Origin: Paucibacter sp. PLA-PC-4
GTDB lineage: Bacteria; Pseudomonadota; Gammaproteobacteria; Burkholderiales; Burkholderiaceae_C
DNA length: 64,000 bases
NCBI RefSeq assembly: GCF_026241155.1
Contig: NZ_JAPFGP010000002.1
Location: 248,001 to 312,000, forward strand
Direction of reading: 5' to 3'
Within the stretch, counting starts at the first letter, position 1; the number at the start of each line of letters is the position of its first letter. Position numbers and translations under genes: made by a program. A model generated the notes under the pieces. It made no database searches, was not told the DNA's origin, and saw nothing but the letters and a program-made list of their open reading frames with translations. Shown here piece by piece: positions 16,209 to 24,972 of this stretch.

Positions 16209-18040
16209 GCGGCACGAGCTGGACCCTCTGGGTGCAGCCGCTTAGCGACACCTTGCTGCAACTGCTGTGGCAGCTAGGTGTACTGGGAGCGCTGGCCGCA
16301 GTCTTGTTGCATACGCTGCGGCACAGCGCTGCCCGTCTGCGCTATGCGGTGTGCGCCTTGGTCCTGCTGCTGAGCCTGATGCTCGCGGCGCTGCAGTTCG
16401 TTGCTCGCTGGGCCGAGGTCCAGACCCCGTCGGCTGTACCGGCGGCGCAGGCGATCTGGGGCAGCGGTGCGATCAATGCACAGAGCCACAGCGCTGTGCA
16501 GGCACAACAGTCCGAGGAGCCCGATCCCTGGGCGATGCAGCGTCCCTGGCGCCAGGGACTGGCCTGGGCCTGGCTGCTGGGCGTTGCGCTGATGAGCTTG
16601 CGCCTGCTTGCCGGCGTGGCCTGCGTCGCGCGCTGGCGCCGCCGCAGCCGTCCTGCGCCGGCGCTTTGGCAGAGTAGGCTGGATCAACTGGCCCGCCGCA
16701 TGGGCATGGGCCTGTCGGTGGAGCTGCGCTTGCTGCCTGCCGCGGTCGACGTGGCTGCCGGTCCTTTCACCGTCGGCTGGTGGCGGCCGGTCGTGCTGCT
16801 GCCGGCCGGCCTGCTGACGGGCCTGCCGACGCCTCTGCTGGAGGCCTTGCTGGCGCATGAGCTGGCCCATGTACGGCGCTGGGACTATCTGGCCCATCTG
16901 CTGCAAAAGGTGGTGGAGGCCTTGTTGTTCTTCCACCCCGTCATCTGGTGGCTGTCGCGGCGGCTGCGGATCGAGCGCGAGCTGGTGGCCGACGCGCTGG
17001 CAGCCGAGCAACTGGGTGCGCCGCGCCAGTTGGCCGAGGCCTTGCAGGCGTTGGCGGTCGGTCCGCAAGCGCCGGCTCTTGCCGCGGCGGCCCAGAGCGG
17101 CGAGCTTGCACAGCGGGTGCGGGCTCTGATCCGGCGCTCGCCTGCGGTTGGGGACGGGCCCCGGCTGCTGTGCGCGCTGCTCTTGCTAAGTCTGCTGGCC
17201 GGCTCGCTCTTGCTACCGCTGGTGGGCGTGCAAAGCGCCACGGCGCAGGCCGCCGTGGCGAGGGGTGCGCCCGCTGCACCCTTGGCGGAAGGACGAATCC
17301 TGCTTGCCGATCTGACGCTGGCTTCCAGCCATGCGCTGGTGCTGGATGCCGATTCCGGCGAGGTGCTGCTGGCGCGTGATGCACAGCAGGCGGCGCCGAT
17401 TGCCTCGATCAGCAAGCTGATGACGGCCCTGGTGGTGCTGGACGCGCGGCAAGACCTGCAGCAACAGCTGAGCGTCTCAAGCGAGGATGTGCGGGCCAGC
17501 CCCTTCAGCAGCGCTTCGCTGCGTCCGGGCCAGCGGCTGAGCCGCGAAGCAGCCTTGACCTTGATGCTCCAGTCCTCTGACAACCGCGCCGCCCAGCTGC
17601 TGGCGCGACGCTACCCAGGCGGCTTGGCCGCCTTTGAACGGGCCACGCAGGACAAGGCTCGCAGCCTGGGTTTGCAGACTGCGGAGTTGCGCCACCCGAC
17701 CGGCGCGCCGTCCAGCAGCCGGGCCAGCGCCGCCGATGTTGCCCGTCTGCTCGAAGCCGCCGCCAGCGAGCCGGTGGTCCGGCAAGCCACCGGTGCGGCG
17801 CGCGTCCGCGTGCTGGTCGACGGTAAGCCGATTGAATCCATCCACAGCAACCCACTGGTCGGCGCGCCTGGCTGGCCCATGCTGTTGGCTAAGACCGGCT
17901 TCACGCAGGCTGCGGGGCGCTGCGTGGCCCTGCAAATGCGCCTGCAGGGACGTCGTCTGAGCGTGGTTCTGCTGGGGGCGCCAGACGCCGCGCAGCGCGA
18001 GGCCGATCTGCAGCGCATCCGCGATGCGCTGCAGGGCTGA
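16205..18040 (+). CDS. BlaR1-like M56 metalloprotease fused to an S11 D,D-carboxypeptidase-type sensor domain
   Basis: A 611-residue protein. The N-terminal half has about four membrane segments and the zinc-protease motif HELAH at 218-222 followed by VRRWDY, the M56/BlaR1 signature. The C-terminal 250 residues, expected in the periplasm, are not the OXA-like sensor of staphylococcal BlaR1 but resemble peptidase family S11 (PBP5/PBP7): SISK at 401-404, SDN at 458-460, and KTGF with KTG at 563-565, preceded by SHALVLDADSGEVLLARDA. A beta-lactam acylating Ser401 would plausibly signal through the membrane to the protease. Overlaps the repressor gene by four bases and lies 33 bases before the beta-lactamase ATG. 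The catalytic capacity of the S11 domain is not known. Confidence 0.88.
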   Translation: MSGTSWTLWVQPLSDTLLQLLWQLGVLGALAAVLLHTLRHSAARLRYAVCALVLLLSLMLAALQFVARWAEVQTPSAVPAAQAIWGSGAINAQSHSAVQAQQSEEPDPWAMQRPWRQGLAWAWLLGVALMSLRLLAGVACVARWRRRSRPAPALWQSRLDQLARRMGMGLSVELRLLPAAVDVAAGPFTVGWWRPVVLLPAGLLTGLPTPLLEALLAHELAHVRRWDYLAHLLQKVVEALLFFHPVIWWLSRRLRIERELVADALAAEQLGAPRQLAEALQALAVGPQAPALAAAAQSGELAQRVRALIRRSPAVGDGPRLLCALLLLSLLAGSLLLPLVGVQSATAQAAVARGAPAAPLAEGRILLADLTLASSHALVLDADSGEVLLARDAQQAAPIASISKLMTALVVLDARQDLQQQLSVSSEDVRASPFSSASLRPGQRLSREAALTLMLQSSDNRAAQLLARRYPGGLAAFERATQDKARSLGLQTAELRHPTGAPSSSRASAADVARLLEAAASEPVVRQATGAARVRVLVDGKPIESIHSNPLVGAPGWPMLLAKTGFTQAAGRCVALQMRLQGRRLSVVLLGAPDAAQREADLQRIRDALQG

Positions 18041-18073
18041 CTCAACAACATCTATCCATTGGAATTACTACCG

Positions 18074-19000
18074 ATGAACAATCTCTCTCGTCGCCAAGTC
18101 TTGCTGCTGACCGGCGCCTCTTCGCTCCTGCTCGGCGGCCTGCCCGGCGCTGCCGATGCAGCACTGACGGCCCATGCCCCCTTTGCCGCGCTCGAAAACA
18201 GGGCCGGCGGCCGACTCGGCGTGGCCGTGTTGGACTGCACCGATGGCGCGTTGATCGGCCACCGCGCCAGTGAGCGCTTTGCTCTGTGCTCGACTTTCAA
18301 GCTGCCGCTGGCCGGCGTGGTGATGCGCGAGGCCGACCAGGGCCGGCTGCGGCTTGACCGGCAGCTGATCTACGGGCCGGCCGATATGGTGCCCCATGCC
18401 CCCGTCACGTCCAAGCATCTGGCGGCCGGCCGCATGAGCATCGCTGCGCTGGCCGAGGCCACGCAGACCACCAGCGATAACGTCGCCGCCAATCTGCTGC
18501 TGCGCGAGCTGGGTGGCCCGGCGGGCCTGACCTTCAGGCTGCGTGAGTTGGGCGATAGCGAGACCCGGCTGGACCGCTACGAGCCGCAGATGAATGTGGT
18601 CGATGTGGTCCACGCCGGCGAGCTCAGGGACACCAGCACGCCGCTGGCGATGGCCCGCACGACCGAGCGGCTCTTGAATTCCGACTGGCTGGCGCCGGCC
18701 TCGCGCGAACGATTGGCCCAGTGGATGGTCGCGACCGACACAGGTTTGAAGCGCCTGCGCGCCGGTTTCCCGGCCGGCTGGAAGTCAGGCGACAAGACCG
18801 GCAGCTTCACAGGCCCGGGTATTGCCGACAAGCTCAACGACATTGCGATCGCCTGGCCCCTGGGCCGGTCGCCGCTGATCGTGTCGGCCTACTACGAAAG
18901 CCCGGGCCAGCACGACCGAATGCGCGACCAGGACCAGGCGGTGCTGGCCGAGGTCGGGCGGCTGGCCGCGGCCTGGTGGCAGGAGCGCCAGCCGCGCTGA
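18074..19000 (+). CDS. bla: class A beta-lactamase
   Basis: A 308-residue serine beta-lactamase. An SRRQVLLL twin-arginine-like start and hydrophobic stretch ending near GAADAA indicate export. Active-site motifs: S73-T-F-K76 (Ambler Ser70 and Lys73), S134-D-N136 (Ambler 130-132), E170-P-Q-M-N174 (Ambler Glu166 and Asn170) and K241-T-G243 (Ambler 234-236). Cysteine directly precedes the nucleophile, but KTGSF lacks the partner cysteine of the KPC/SME carbapenemases, so there is no evidence for carbapenemase activity. ATG 18074 is preferred to TTG 18059, with GGAA upstream. Expected to be induced through the repressor and the M56-S11 sensor encoded just before it. It looks chromosomal: no mobile element is nearby. 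Confidence 0.93.
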   Translation: MNNLSRRQVLLLTGASSLLLGGLPGAADAALTAHAPFAALENRAGGRLGVAVLDCTDGALIGHRASERFALCSTFKLPLAGVVMREADQGRLRLDRQLIYGPADMVPHAPVTSKHLAAGRMSIAALAEATQTTSDNVAANLLLRELGGPAGLTFRLRELGDSETRLDRYEPQMNVVDVVHAGELRDTSTPLAMARTTERLLNSDWLAPASRERLAQWMVATDTGLKRLRAGFPAGWKSGDKTGSFTGPGIADKLNDIAIAWPLGRSPLIVSAYYESPGQHDRMRDQDQAVLAEVGRLAAAWWQERQPR

Positions 19001-19008
19001 ACCGCCGG

Positions 19009-19941
19009 CTAGCGCAGCGTTCGGTTGAACAGGGCCAGCGTGCGCGCCCAGGCCTGCTGGGCTGCGCCGGCGTCGTAGCGCGGCGTCGTGTCGTTGTTGA
19101 AGCCATGCTGCGTGCCGGCGTACTTGAAGGCCTCGTGCCGGGTGCCGGCACTCTTCAGTGCGGCCTCGTAGGCGGGCCAGGCTGCGTTGATGCGATCGTC
19201 GTTCTCAGCAAAGATGATCAGCAGCTCGGCCTTGATCTGGCCCACCTGTTCTGCCGGCGCCGGCGCGCCGTAGAAGGCCGCGCCGGCCAGCAGATCGGGC
19301 AGCCGCGTGGCCAAGAAGTTGACCATGCCTCCGCCGTAGCAAAAGCCCACCGCGCCGAGCTTGCCATTGCCGCCGCTCACGCTAGCCGCAAAGCCGGCCG
19401 CGGCGACGAAGTCCTCGCGCGTCTTGGCCTGGTCGAGCTTGGCGAACTGTTCTCGGGCCTTGTCCTCATCGCCCGGATAGCCGCCTAGCGGGAACAGCGC
19501 ATCCGGCGCGACGGCGATGAAGCCGTCCAGCGCCAGGCGCCTCGCAATGTCCTCGATGTGCGGGTTCAAGCCGCGGTTCTCATGAATTACCAGCACCACC
19601 GGCAGCGGTCCTGAAGCCTGGGCCGGGCGCGTCACATACGCGCGCACCTTGCCATAGCCGGCCGGCGACGCGAACTCGACGAACTCGGCCCGCACGCGCG
19701 TATCGCCCGGCGGCACCTTCTGCGCCTGCGCGAAGTCCGGGCTCAGCGCCGCCAGCAGCGCCGCTGCCGTGGTGCCGCTAGCCAGCGCGAAGCGCGTCGC
19801 TCGGTCCAGAAAGCCTCGGCGGTCGATGTCTCCATGCACATACTGGTCGAACAGGCACCACAGCTCGGGATCGAACTGAGCTGGGTTGATGGCGGGCGCT
19901 GCTGCAACGGCTGTTGCTGTTGGCATTGTTTCTTGATTCAT
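19009..19941 (-). CDS. dienelactone hydrolase family protein (YghX-like)
   Basis: A 310-residue hydrolase. After a 40-residue lead and a hydrophobic TRFALASGTTAAALLAAL segment that may be an export signal, the DLH domain follows: VLVIHENRGLNPHIEDIARRLALDGFIAVAPD, the cysteine nucleophile in GFCYGGG, an aspartate in FAENDDRI and histidine in YAGTQHGFNND. The Cys-His-Asp triad defines dienelactone hydrolases; the N-terminal extension with DIDRRGFLDRATRFA is characteristic of YghX-like members, whose substrate is unknown. Convergent with bla (8 bases between stops). Confidence 0.88.
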   Translation of the reverse strand: MNQETMPTATAVAAAPAINPAQFDPELWCLFDQYVHGDIDRRGFLDRATRFALASGTTAAALLAALSPDFAQAQKVPPGDTRVRAEFVEFASPAGYGKVRAYVTRPAQASGPLPVVLVIHENRGLNPHIEDIARRLALDGFIAVAPDALFPLGGYPGDEDKAREQFAKLDQAKTREDFVAAAGFAASVSGGNGKLGAVGFCYGGGMVNFLATRLPDLLAGAAFYGAPAPAEQVGQIKAELLIIFAENDDRINAAWPAYEAALKSAGTRHEAFKYAGTQHGFNNDTTPRYDAGAAQQAWARTLALFNRTLR

Positions 19942-20274
19942 GGCGAGACCTCGGCGTGTTGATCACAGTACAGGCGAGGTTGCCTTTTACACCGCCCGAC
20001 CGAACGGCGTGAGTCTCAGGGTTTCCCGCGGCAGGGCTGGTCGTGGCTGCCCTACGATCAACGGCATATCGGCACCCAATGCTAAGCGGTACTGTCGATG
20101 TCCTGGTAGCGTCCAGACGTCGGAGTCGAAGGTATGAAACCGCCGGTACTCGCTGACCGCAGGAGACCAGAACGGACAAGCCATTGGTTTTAGACGACCC
20201 GATCCGTGTCTACCCGTGCTGCGCGGGCTTGGTCGACTGAACTGAAGCCTTGGACGGGTGCTTGGCAGAGGCTC
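19942..20274. other. 333-base gap, no gene supported
   Basis: Between the divergent starts of the dienelactone hydrolase and the small gene at 20275. Short frames exist on both strands (for example 19987-20184, minus), but none has a ribosome binding site or a recognised motif. GC is lower than in the flanking genes. I see no terminator or clear repeat. Confidence 0.4.
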
Positions 20275-20457
20275 ATGAACTCGAACGACAGAGACCGCAA
20301 GAAGAAATGGCAGCTGGAGAAGAAGCTGGCCGCAAGAGCAGCATTTTCGATGCCGGACGCGTTGGTGGTGTCGTTGTTCGACACGGTGGGTTTTGCTTCT
20401 GCAGAGCTAGCTGCGGCTAGAGTCGATGCCCGTAGATCACATGGAATGCGACGATGA
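20275..20457 (+). CDS. small hypothetical protein coupled to a cupin
   Basis: A 60-residue acidic/basic helical protein beginning MNSNDRDRKKKWQLEKK. Small proteins with a similar charged N-terminus and a later (M/L)PD..L..LFD segment are widespread in Proteobacteria as uncharacterised genes; here SMPDALVVSLFDTVG fits that pattern. AGAGG precedes the ATG at a slightly short distance, and its TGA overlaps the ATG of the cupin gene (ATGA at 20454-20457), which argues that it is really translated. No function can be assigned. Confidence 0.55.
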   Translation: MNSNDRDRKKKWQLEKKLAARAAFSMPDALVVSLFDTVGFASAELAAARVDARRSHGMRR

Positions 20458-20906
20458 TCATTCTCAACAATCAGGCCGAAGTGCGCCGCACGTCGAGCGA
20501 AGGCTTTGGAACGGTCGAAACGGCAGGTTTCTCGGACTCTGGCGGCCTTACTCAGTTCGGCGGCTACGTCCAGACCTTGCAACCCGGAGCACGATCCTCG
20601 AACAGGCACTGGCATGAGCAAGAAGACGAGTTTCTTTACGTGTTGGTCGGTGAGGTGACGGTCACCGAGAATGATGGCGAGCATGTGCTTCATCCTGGCG
20701 ATGCTGCGTGTTGGCCAGCTGGTGTGCCCAACGCGCATCACGTTTCCAACCACTCAGACGCGCCTTGCTCCTACCTGATCGTCGGTACACGCCTGACCCG
20801 GGATGTCTGCCACTATCCAGATCTCGGACGAACCCTTTACTCGGAAGGTGAGACATGGCGCCTCGTCGATGCAGACGGACAAGTCGTCAAGACAGGTCGC
20901 TTCTGA
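20454..20906 (+). CDS. cupin domain-containing protein
   Basis: A 150-residue single-cupin protein. The first conserved motif appears as HWHEQEDEFLYVLVGEVTV (metal ligands H, H, E) and the second as LHPGDAACWPAGVPNAHHVSNHS, so a divalent metal site is complete. The family includes small isomerases, dioxygenases and sugar-binding proteins, and nothing selects among them. Coupled to the small upstream gene by ATGA overlap; the SRPBCC gene downstream is on the same strand after 127 bases. Confidence 0.85.
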   Translation: MIILNNQAEVRRTSSEGFGTVETAGFSDSGGLTQFGGYVQTLQPGARSSNRHWHEQEDEFLYVLVGEVTVTENDGEHVLHPGDAACWPAGVPNAHHVSNHSDAPCSYLIVGTRLTRDVCHYPDLGRTLYSEGETWRLVDADGQVVKTGRF

Positions 20907-21033
20907 GTATTGTCCAGGCCTGACTATCGTTCGATCACCGGACTCGCTCGGCAGGCTAAGCCGTTTTGAAGCGGTGAGCGGGTTGGTTCGAACATTGGGC
21001 ATTGCAATACGCGTCCTATTCATCGGAGCCTCA

Positions 21034-21465
21034 ATGAAGATCACTGTGTCCACCGTCGTCGCCGCTCCCATCACCGATGTCTGGAGAGCCTACAACTCGC
21101 CCGACGACATCAAGATTTGGAACACTGCGTCCTCAGATTGGCATACCACTTCGTCCTCAGTCGATCTCCGTGTGGGGGGCAAGTTCTCATCTCGCATGGA
21201 GGCGAAGGACGGCTCCTTTGGTTTCGACTTTGAAGGCGAGTACACGAAGGTCGCGCCGCAAGCACTCATCGAGTACTCATTTGGCGGGCGCGTCGGATTG
21301 GTAGAGTTTTCGGAAGACGCCGCCGGGGTCACAGTCACAGTGACATTCGACAGCGAGGAAAGCCACTCCGAGGAGGCGCAGCGCACGGGCTGGCAGGCAA
21401 TCCTTGACAACTTCGCACGCCATGTTTCGACGCTTAAAGATCAACCGCAGCCATCGGCTGCGTGA
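21034..21465 (+). CDS. SRPBCC family protein (AHSA1-like)
   Basis: A 143-residue START-like domain protein. ITVSTVVAAPITDVWRAYNSPDDIKIWN is the usual opening of the AHSA1/SRPBCC fold (strand, two short helices), followed by the alternating strands SVDLRVGGKFSSRM and GFDFEGEYTKVAPQALIEY and a long C-terminal helix with GWQAILDNFARHV. These proteins bind hydrophobic ligands; no enzymatic residues can be pointed to. ATG 21034 has GGAG upstream, whereas the longer frame from 20803 overlaps the cupin gene and looks noncoding. Confidence 0.88.
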   Translation: MKITVSTVVAAPITDVWRAYNSPDDIKIWNTASSDWHTTSSSVDLRVGGKFSSRMEAKDGSFGFDFEGEYTKVAPQALIEYSFGGRVGLVEFSEDAAGVTVTVTFDSEESHSEEAQRTGWQAILDNFARHVSTLKDQPQPSAA

Positions 21466-21777
21466 AAGCCGGTGATGCTTCAACTTGCATAAGGACGCTG
21501 CACTGAGTCTGCCCGGACTTCGCCGCGGCTCCAACCCTGGAGCATGGAGCCACGAGCATGAGCCACGAAGAAGTTCCCGAAGCAGCTTGTCCAGTTCACG
21601 AAGAACTTCGGCGCTGCGGCGCCGTTGTCCGGCCTAGGGGGCGCCTGAGTTCTTCCGCGCCGTGTGAAGCCACAAATGAACATGGGATGCTCATCGACAT
21701 CGGCCCAGGCCCCGGACCTTCCCCGGCCCGGCTCGATAATCGCCTGTGAGGCACTCGGCAGGCGAGCCGTCCCCTGC
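21466..21777. other. 312-base gap, no gene supported
   Basis: Lies between the SRPBCC gene and the stop of the gamma-glutamyltransferase gene. One plus-strand frame (about 21563-21650) reads like a protein tail, with KKFPKQLVQFTKNFG and a stop, but it has no start codon. It may be a scrap of a lost gene. Nothing else is recognisable. Confidence 0.3.
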
Positions 21778-23577
21778 TCAATATCCCATCGCCAACCCGC
21801 TATTGCGCCGCGGATCATTGGCGCCGTAGAAGCGGTTCTTGCCGACCGGCTTGCCGCCCAGCGAGGGGGCGCCGATCAGGATGGCGGCCATGTGGTTGGC
21901 GGCTTGCGGTGCGCCGAGCTTGTGCCCCTTGGCTTCGAGCAGCGCACGGGTGTCGGGCGAGATCGCAAAGGGCTCCATATTGGTCAGGTCCGGCAGCCAC
22001 TGCTGGTGAAAGCGCGGCGCGTCCACCGCTTCCTGCACCGTCATGCCGTAGTCGATCACATTGAGCAGCGTGTGTAGCACGGCCGTGATGATGCGGCTGC
22101 CGCCCGGCGTGCCGACCACCATGACCGGTTGGCCGCTCTTGCTGACGATGGTGGGGCTCATCGATGACAGCGGGCGTTTGCCCGGAGCGATCACATTGGC
22201 CTCGCCCTGCACCAAGCCGTAGATATTGGGCACGCCGATCTTGGCGGTGAAATCGTCCATCTCGTTGTTCAGCAACACGCCGGTACCGGCTGCCGTGACC
22301 TTGGCGCCGAACCAGTCATTTAGCGTGTAGGTCACCGAGACCGCATTGCCCCATCGGTCGGCGATCGAGTAGTGCGTGGTGTTGCTGCCCTCGTGCGGCG
22401 CGACGCCAGGCTTGATGTCCTTGGAGACGCCTGCCTTGTTCGGATCGATCACGGCGCGGATCTGCGCGGCATAGCCCTTGTCGGTCAGTCTCGCGATCGG
22501 GTTCTTGACGAAGTCGGGGTCGCCCAGATAGCTGTTGCGGTCCACATAGGCATGGCGCATTGCCTCGATCTGGTGGTGCACGGCCTGGGCCGAGCGGAAG
22601 CCCCAGTCCTTCAGAGGGTAGCCCTCCAAGATGTTGAGCATCTCGCAGATGATGACGCCTCCGCTACTTGGCGGCGGTGCCGAGACGACGCGTAGGCCGC
22701 GGTAGTCGCACTCGATCGGCGCCATCTCGCGGGTCGTGTATTGGTCCAGGTCAGCCTGGGTGATGATGCCGCCGCCCCCCTGGCTGCTCTTGACCAGGGC
22801 CTCAGCGACCGCGCCCTTGTAGAAGCCGACTGGTCCCTGTGCGCTGATTGCCTTCAGCGTGCGTGCCAGATCTTGCTGCACCAGCTTGTCGCCGACTTCA
22901 AAGGGCTCGTCGCCTTTTTTCAGAAAGATCGCCGCCGAGGCCGGGTCCTTGCGGAAGTCGGCGGTGGCGGTGCGCAGCATCTCGATATCGCCCTGGTTCA
23001 GCACAAAGCCCTGGTCGGCCAGCGCGACGGCCGGCGCCAGCAGGGCAGGGCGCTTCATCGTGCCGTACTTCTCGCGTGCGTATTCCAGGCCTGACACGCT
23101 GCCGGGAACGCCTACGGCCAGATGGCCGTGAGTGCTGAGTCCCTTGATGACGTTGCCGTCCTTGTCCAGGTACATATTCGCGGTCGCGGCCAGCGGCGCC
23201 TTTTCCCGGAAGTCCAAGAAAGTCTTGCGGCCGTCGGCCAGTTGCACCGTCATGAAGCCGCCGCCGCCCAGATTGCCGGCGGCTGGATAGACCACGGCCA
23301 GCGCATAACCCACGGCCACCGCCGCGTCGATCGCATTGCCGCCGTCCTTCAGCACATCGACGCCGACCCGAGTCGCCAGATGCTGGGCCGAGACCACCAT
23401 ACCGTTCTCGGCGGCCACCGGCGCGGCCGAGGCGGCATGAGCCTGCGACGCCAGACCCGTGCCGATGGCGCAGGCCAGCAGGCCGCCTGCGGTGAGCGTG
23501 AGCACCAGGGTGCGACGACGCGAGCCTGTGAATGAAATCAGCGCTCCGCGGGTGGTCGGTTCCATGTCGTTCTTCAT
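21778..23577 (-). CDS. ggt: gamma-glutamyltransferase
   Basis: A 599-residue N-terminal-nucleophile hydrolase that cleaves the gamma-glutamyl bond of glutathione and transfers or hydrolyses the glutamyl group in the periplasm. Signal segment TLVLTLTAGGLLACAIG, then the large subunit with DGGNAIDAAVA and PAAGNLGGGGFM. The autocleavage and catalytic threonine is in SNTTHYSIAD, and PLSSMSPTIV and GTPGGSRI supply the oxyanion and substrate pocket. Start at 23577 is supported by AAGGAG seven bases upstream; the frame opens further but without a site. Complete and intact. Confidence 0.95.
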   Translation of the reverse strand: MKNDMEPTTRGALISFTGSRRRTLVLTLTAGGLLACAIGTGLASQAHAASAAPVAAENGMVVSAQHLATRVGVDVLKDGGNAIDAAVAVGYALAVVYPAAGNLGGGGFMTVQLADGRKTFLDFREKAPLAATANMYLDKDGNVIKGLSTHGHLAVGVPGSVSGLEYAREKYGTMKRPALLAPAVALADQGFVLNQGDIEMLRTATADFRKDPASAAIFLKKGDEPFEVGDKLVQQDLARTLKAISAQGPVGFYKGAVAEALVKSSQGGGGIITQADLDQYTTREMAPIECDYRGLRVVSAPPPSSGGVIICEMLNILEGYPLKDWGFRSAQAVHHQIEAMRHAYVDRNSYLGDPDFVKNPIARLTDKGYAAQIRAVIDPNKAGVSKDIKPGVAPHEGSNTTHYSIADRWGNAVSVTYTLNDWFGAKVTAAGTGVLLNNEMDDFTAKIGVPNIYGLVQGEANVIAPGKRPLSSMSPTIVSKSGQPVMVVGTPGGSRIITAVLHTLLNVIDYGMTVQEAVDAPRFHQQWLPDLTNMEPFAISPDTRALLEAKGHKLGAPQAANHMAAILIGAPSLGGKPVGKNRFYGANDPRRNSGLAMGY

Positions 23578-23628
23578 CCATGCACTCCTTGGGCTGGGCC
23601 TGTCCAGGGCGCCAGGTCTTGCCACAGC

Positions 23629-24630
23629 TTACTTCAGCTCGTCGCAGTGCGGCGAAGGCCCCGTAGCCATGTGCGCAATGCTCGCAGGCGCGCGCTCGGG
23701 CGCGCGGCCGATCTGTGAGCATAGGTTTGGGGCGCAGGCTGCGCTGACACCGATCAGCATTCCATTGGCCGCATCGCTGCGCAGTGTGAAACTGCCAGTG
23801 GTTAAGCGCGCGCGTTCGCGCATGCCGGACAAGCCCCAGTGGCCCGGCTTGCCGCCCAGCGCCGTCACAACGGGTGTCATCCCCTCATCGTCGGTCTGCA
23901 CGAGGACGCGGCAGGCTTCGTCGTCATAGTGCGGGGTCACCTCGATGCGGCTGGCGTCAGCATGCCGGAAAGCACTTAAGAGCGCCTCGTGGGCGATCGA
24001 GCACATCTCTTCGCGCATGAGTGGCAGACGCGGGCGAGTGCGCCCCCGCACGCTGAGGCTCAAGCCGGCGCTCTGGTGGCGAGCTAGGCCCTGTCCCGAG
24101 GTCGCCAGTGCCTCCTTTACAGATTCACAGGACGGGCTGAGCCTGAGCTCGCTGAGCCGGTTGAGGCCCTCGATCAGCAGCCTGTCGGCGAGGTCGAGCA
24201 CCCGCTCAAGTTGCTCGCGGGTCTGTGCCGGTGCGCGCTGAGGTGCGTCGAGCGCTACTGCCTGCAGTCGCAACACCAGTGCGTAGAAGCCTTGCGGCAA
24301 AGTGCCATGCAGATCGCGGGCGAACCGTTCGCGCGCTTGCCGCCATACGCGCAGTCGCTCCTGCGCCCGCGCGGCCATGCGCCGCGAGCACAGCATCACC
24401 AGCAGTAGCAGGCCCATGAAGCAGCGCAGCACGACGCCAGTCCGGAACCACGCTGCCTGGGTCAGCGTCGGCGGTATCTTGATCGGCAGCGAGTCTGGGC
24501 TGGGGCTCCAGACGCCGTCCTCGGCGGTCCAGGCGGTATGGTGCAGATGGGGCGGCGGCGCGCTGCACCCCGCTGCGATCGACGAGGGCGGCGGCGCGCT
24601 GGCCGGTGCGGGCAGTATGGCCGGCAGCAA
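23629..24630 (-). CDS. degenerate sensor histidine kinase with internally deleted propeller domain
   Basis: A 333-codon frame that aligns in pieces with the large periplasmic-propeller sensor kinases. HHTAWTAEDG near residue 30 is the first propeller motif of those proteins, but it is followed within 20 residues by the stretch preceding the membrane helix, so several hundred residues of propeller and Y_Y_Y domain are gone. The kinase core has RFARDLHGTLPQGFYALVLRL (normally LHDTLLQGF), while the N box (ALLSAFRHADASRIEV, Asn replaced by Ser) and G1 box (TDDEGM in place of DDGRG) have lost key residues. ATP binding is unlikely. The start codon (TTG 24630) is uncertain; I regard the gene as decaying. 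Confidence 0.6.
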   Translation of the reverse strand: MLPAILPAPASAPPPSSIAAGCSAPPPHLHHTAWTAEDGVWSPSPDSLPIKIPPTLTQAAWFRTGVVLRCFMGLLLLVMLCSRRMAARAQERLRVWRQARERFARDLHGTLPQGFYALVLRLQAVALDAPQRAPAQTREQLERVLDLADRLLIEGLNRLSELRLSPSCESVKEALATSGQGLARHQSAGLSLSVRGRTRPRLPLMREEMCSIAHEALLSAFRHADASRIEVTPHYDDEACRVLVQTDDEGMTPVVTALGGKPGHWGLSGMRERARLTTGSFTLRSDAANGMLIGVSAACAPNLCSQIGRAPERAPASIAHMATGPSPHCDELK

Positions 24631-24972
24631 CGTCAGCCCAAAGACAGCACACAGATTTGGTGGCGCCAGCGCCGATACCGTGTTGCGGCGCCGGTAGAAA
24701 CGAATGCACAGGCCGGCAAAGGGAACGACATGGAGGCTGGCAGGGTCACCGAAGATGAGGGACGCCCATCGCCACGGAACAAGGGGTGGCGCTCGTCTGC
24801 CCAGGCCCTACGCTGGACTGTCGCGGCAGCCAAGACGGTGACTCACAGTTTCTGCCAAAACAGGGCGGCATTGGGGCTGCATCTCCCGGAATTCGGTCGT
24901 GATTGATGCGCAACACTCGGACGCACAGTTCCAGCGAGAGGGTTTCGCTGAGACGGACGCCTTTCCGACTGG
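24631..24972. other. 342-base gap, no gene supported
   Basis: Sequence between the decayed kinase and the divergent hypothetical gene. The minus frame just left of it (LCAVFGLTLLPAIL) extends the kinase frame upstream as a signal-peptide-like stretch without an ATG, so the original start may have been lost here. No repeat, terminator or promoter stands out. Confidence 0.35.

Noticed and set aside
18074-19000. Carbapenemase of the KPC/SME type, because Cys precedes the active serine
   Set aside because: The partner cysteine after KTG is absent (KTGSF), so the defining disulfide cannot form.
19987-20184. 65-codon minus-strand frame upstream of the dienelactone hydrolase
   Set aside because: Protein-like in places (VWTLPGHRQYRLALG), but there is no ribosome binding site, homologue or neighbour support.
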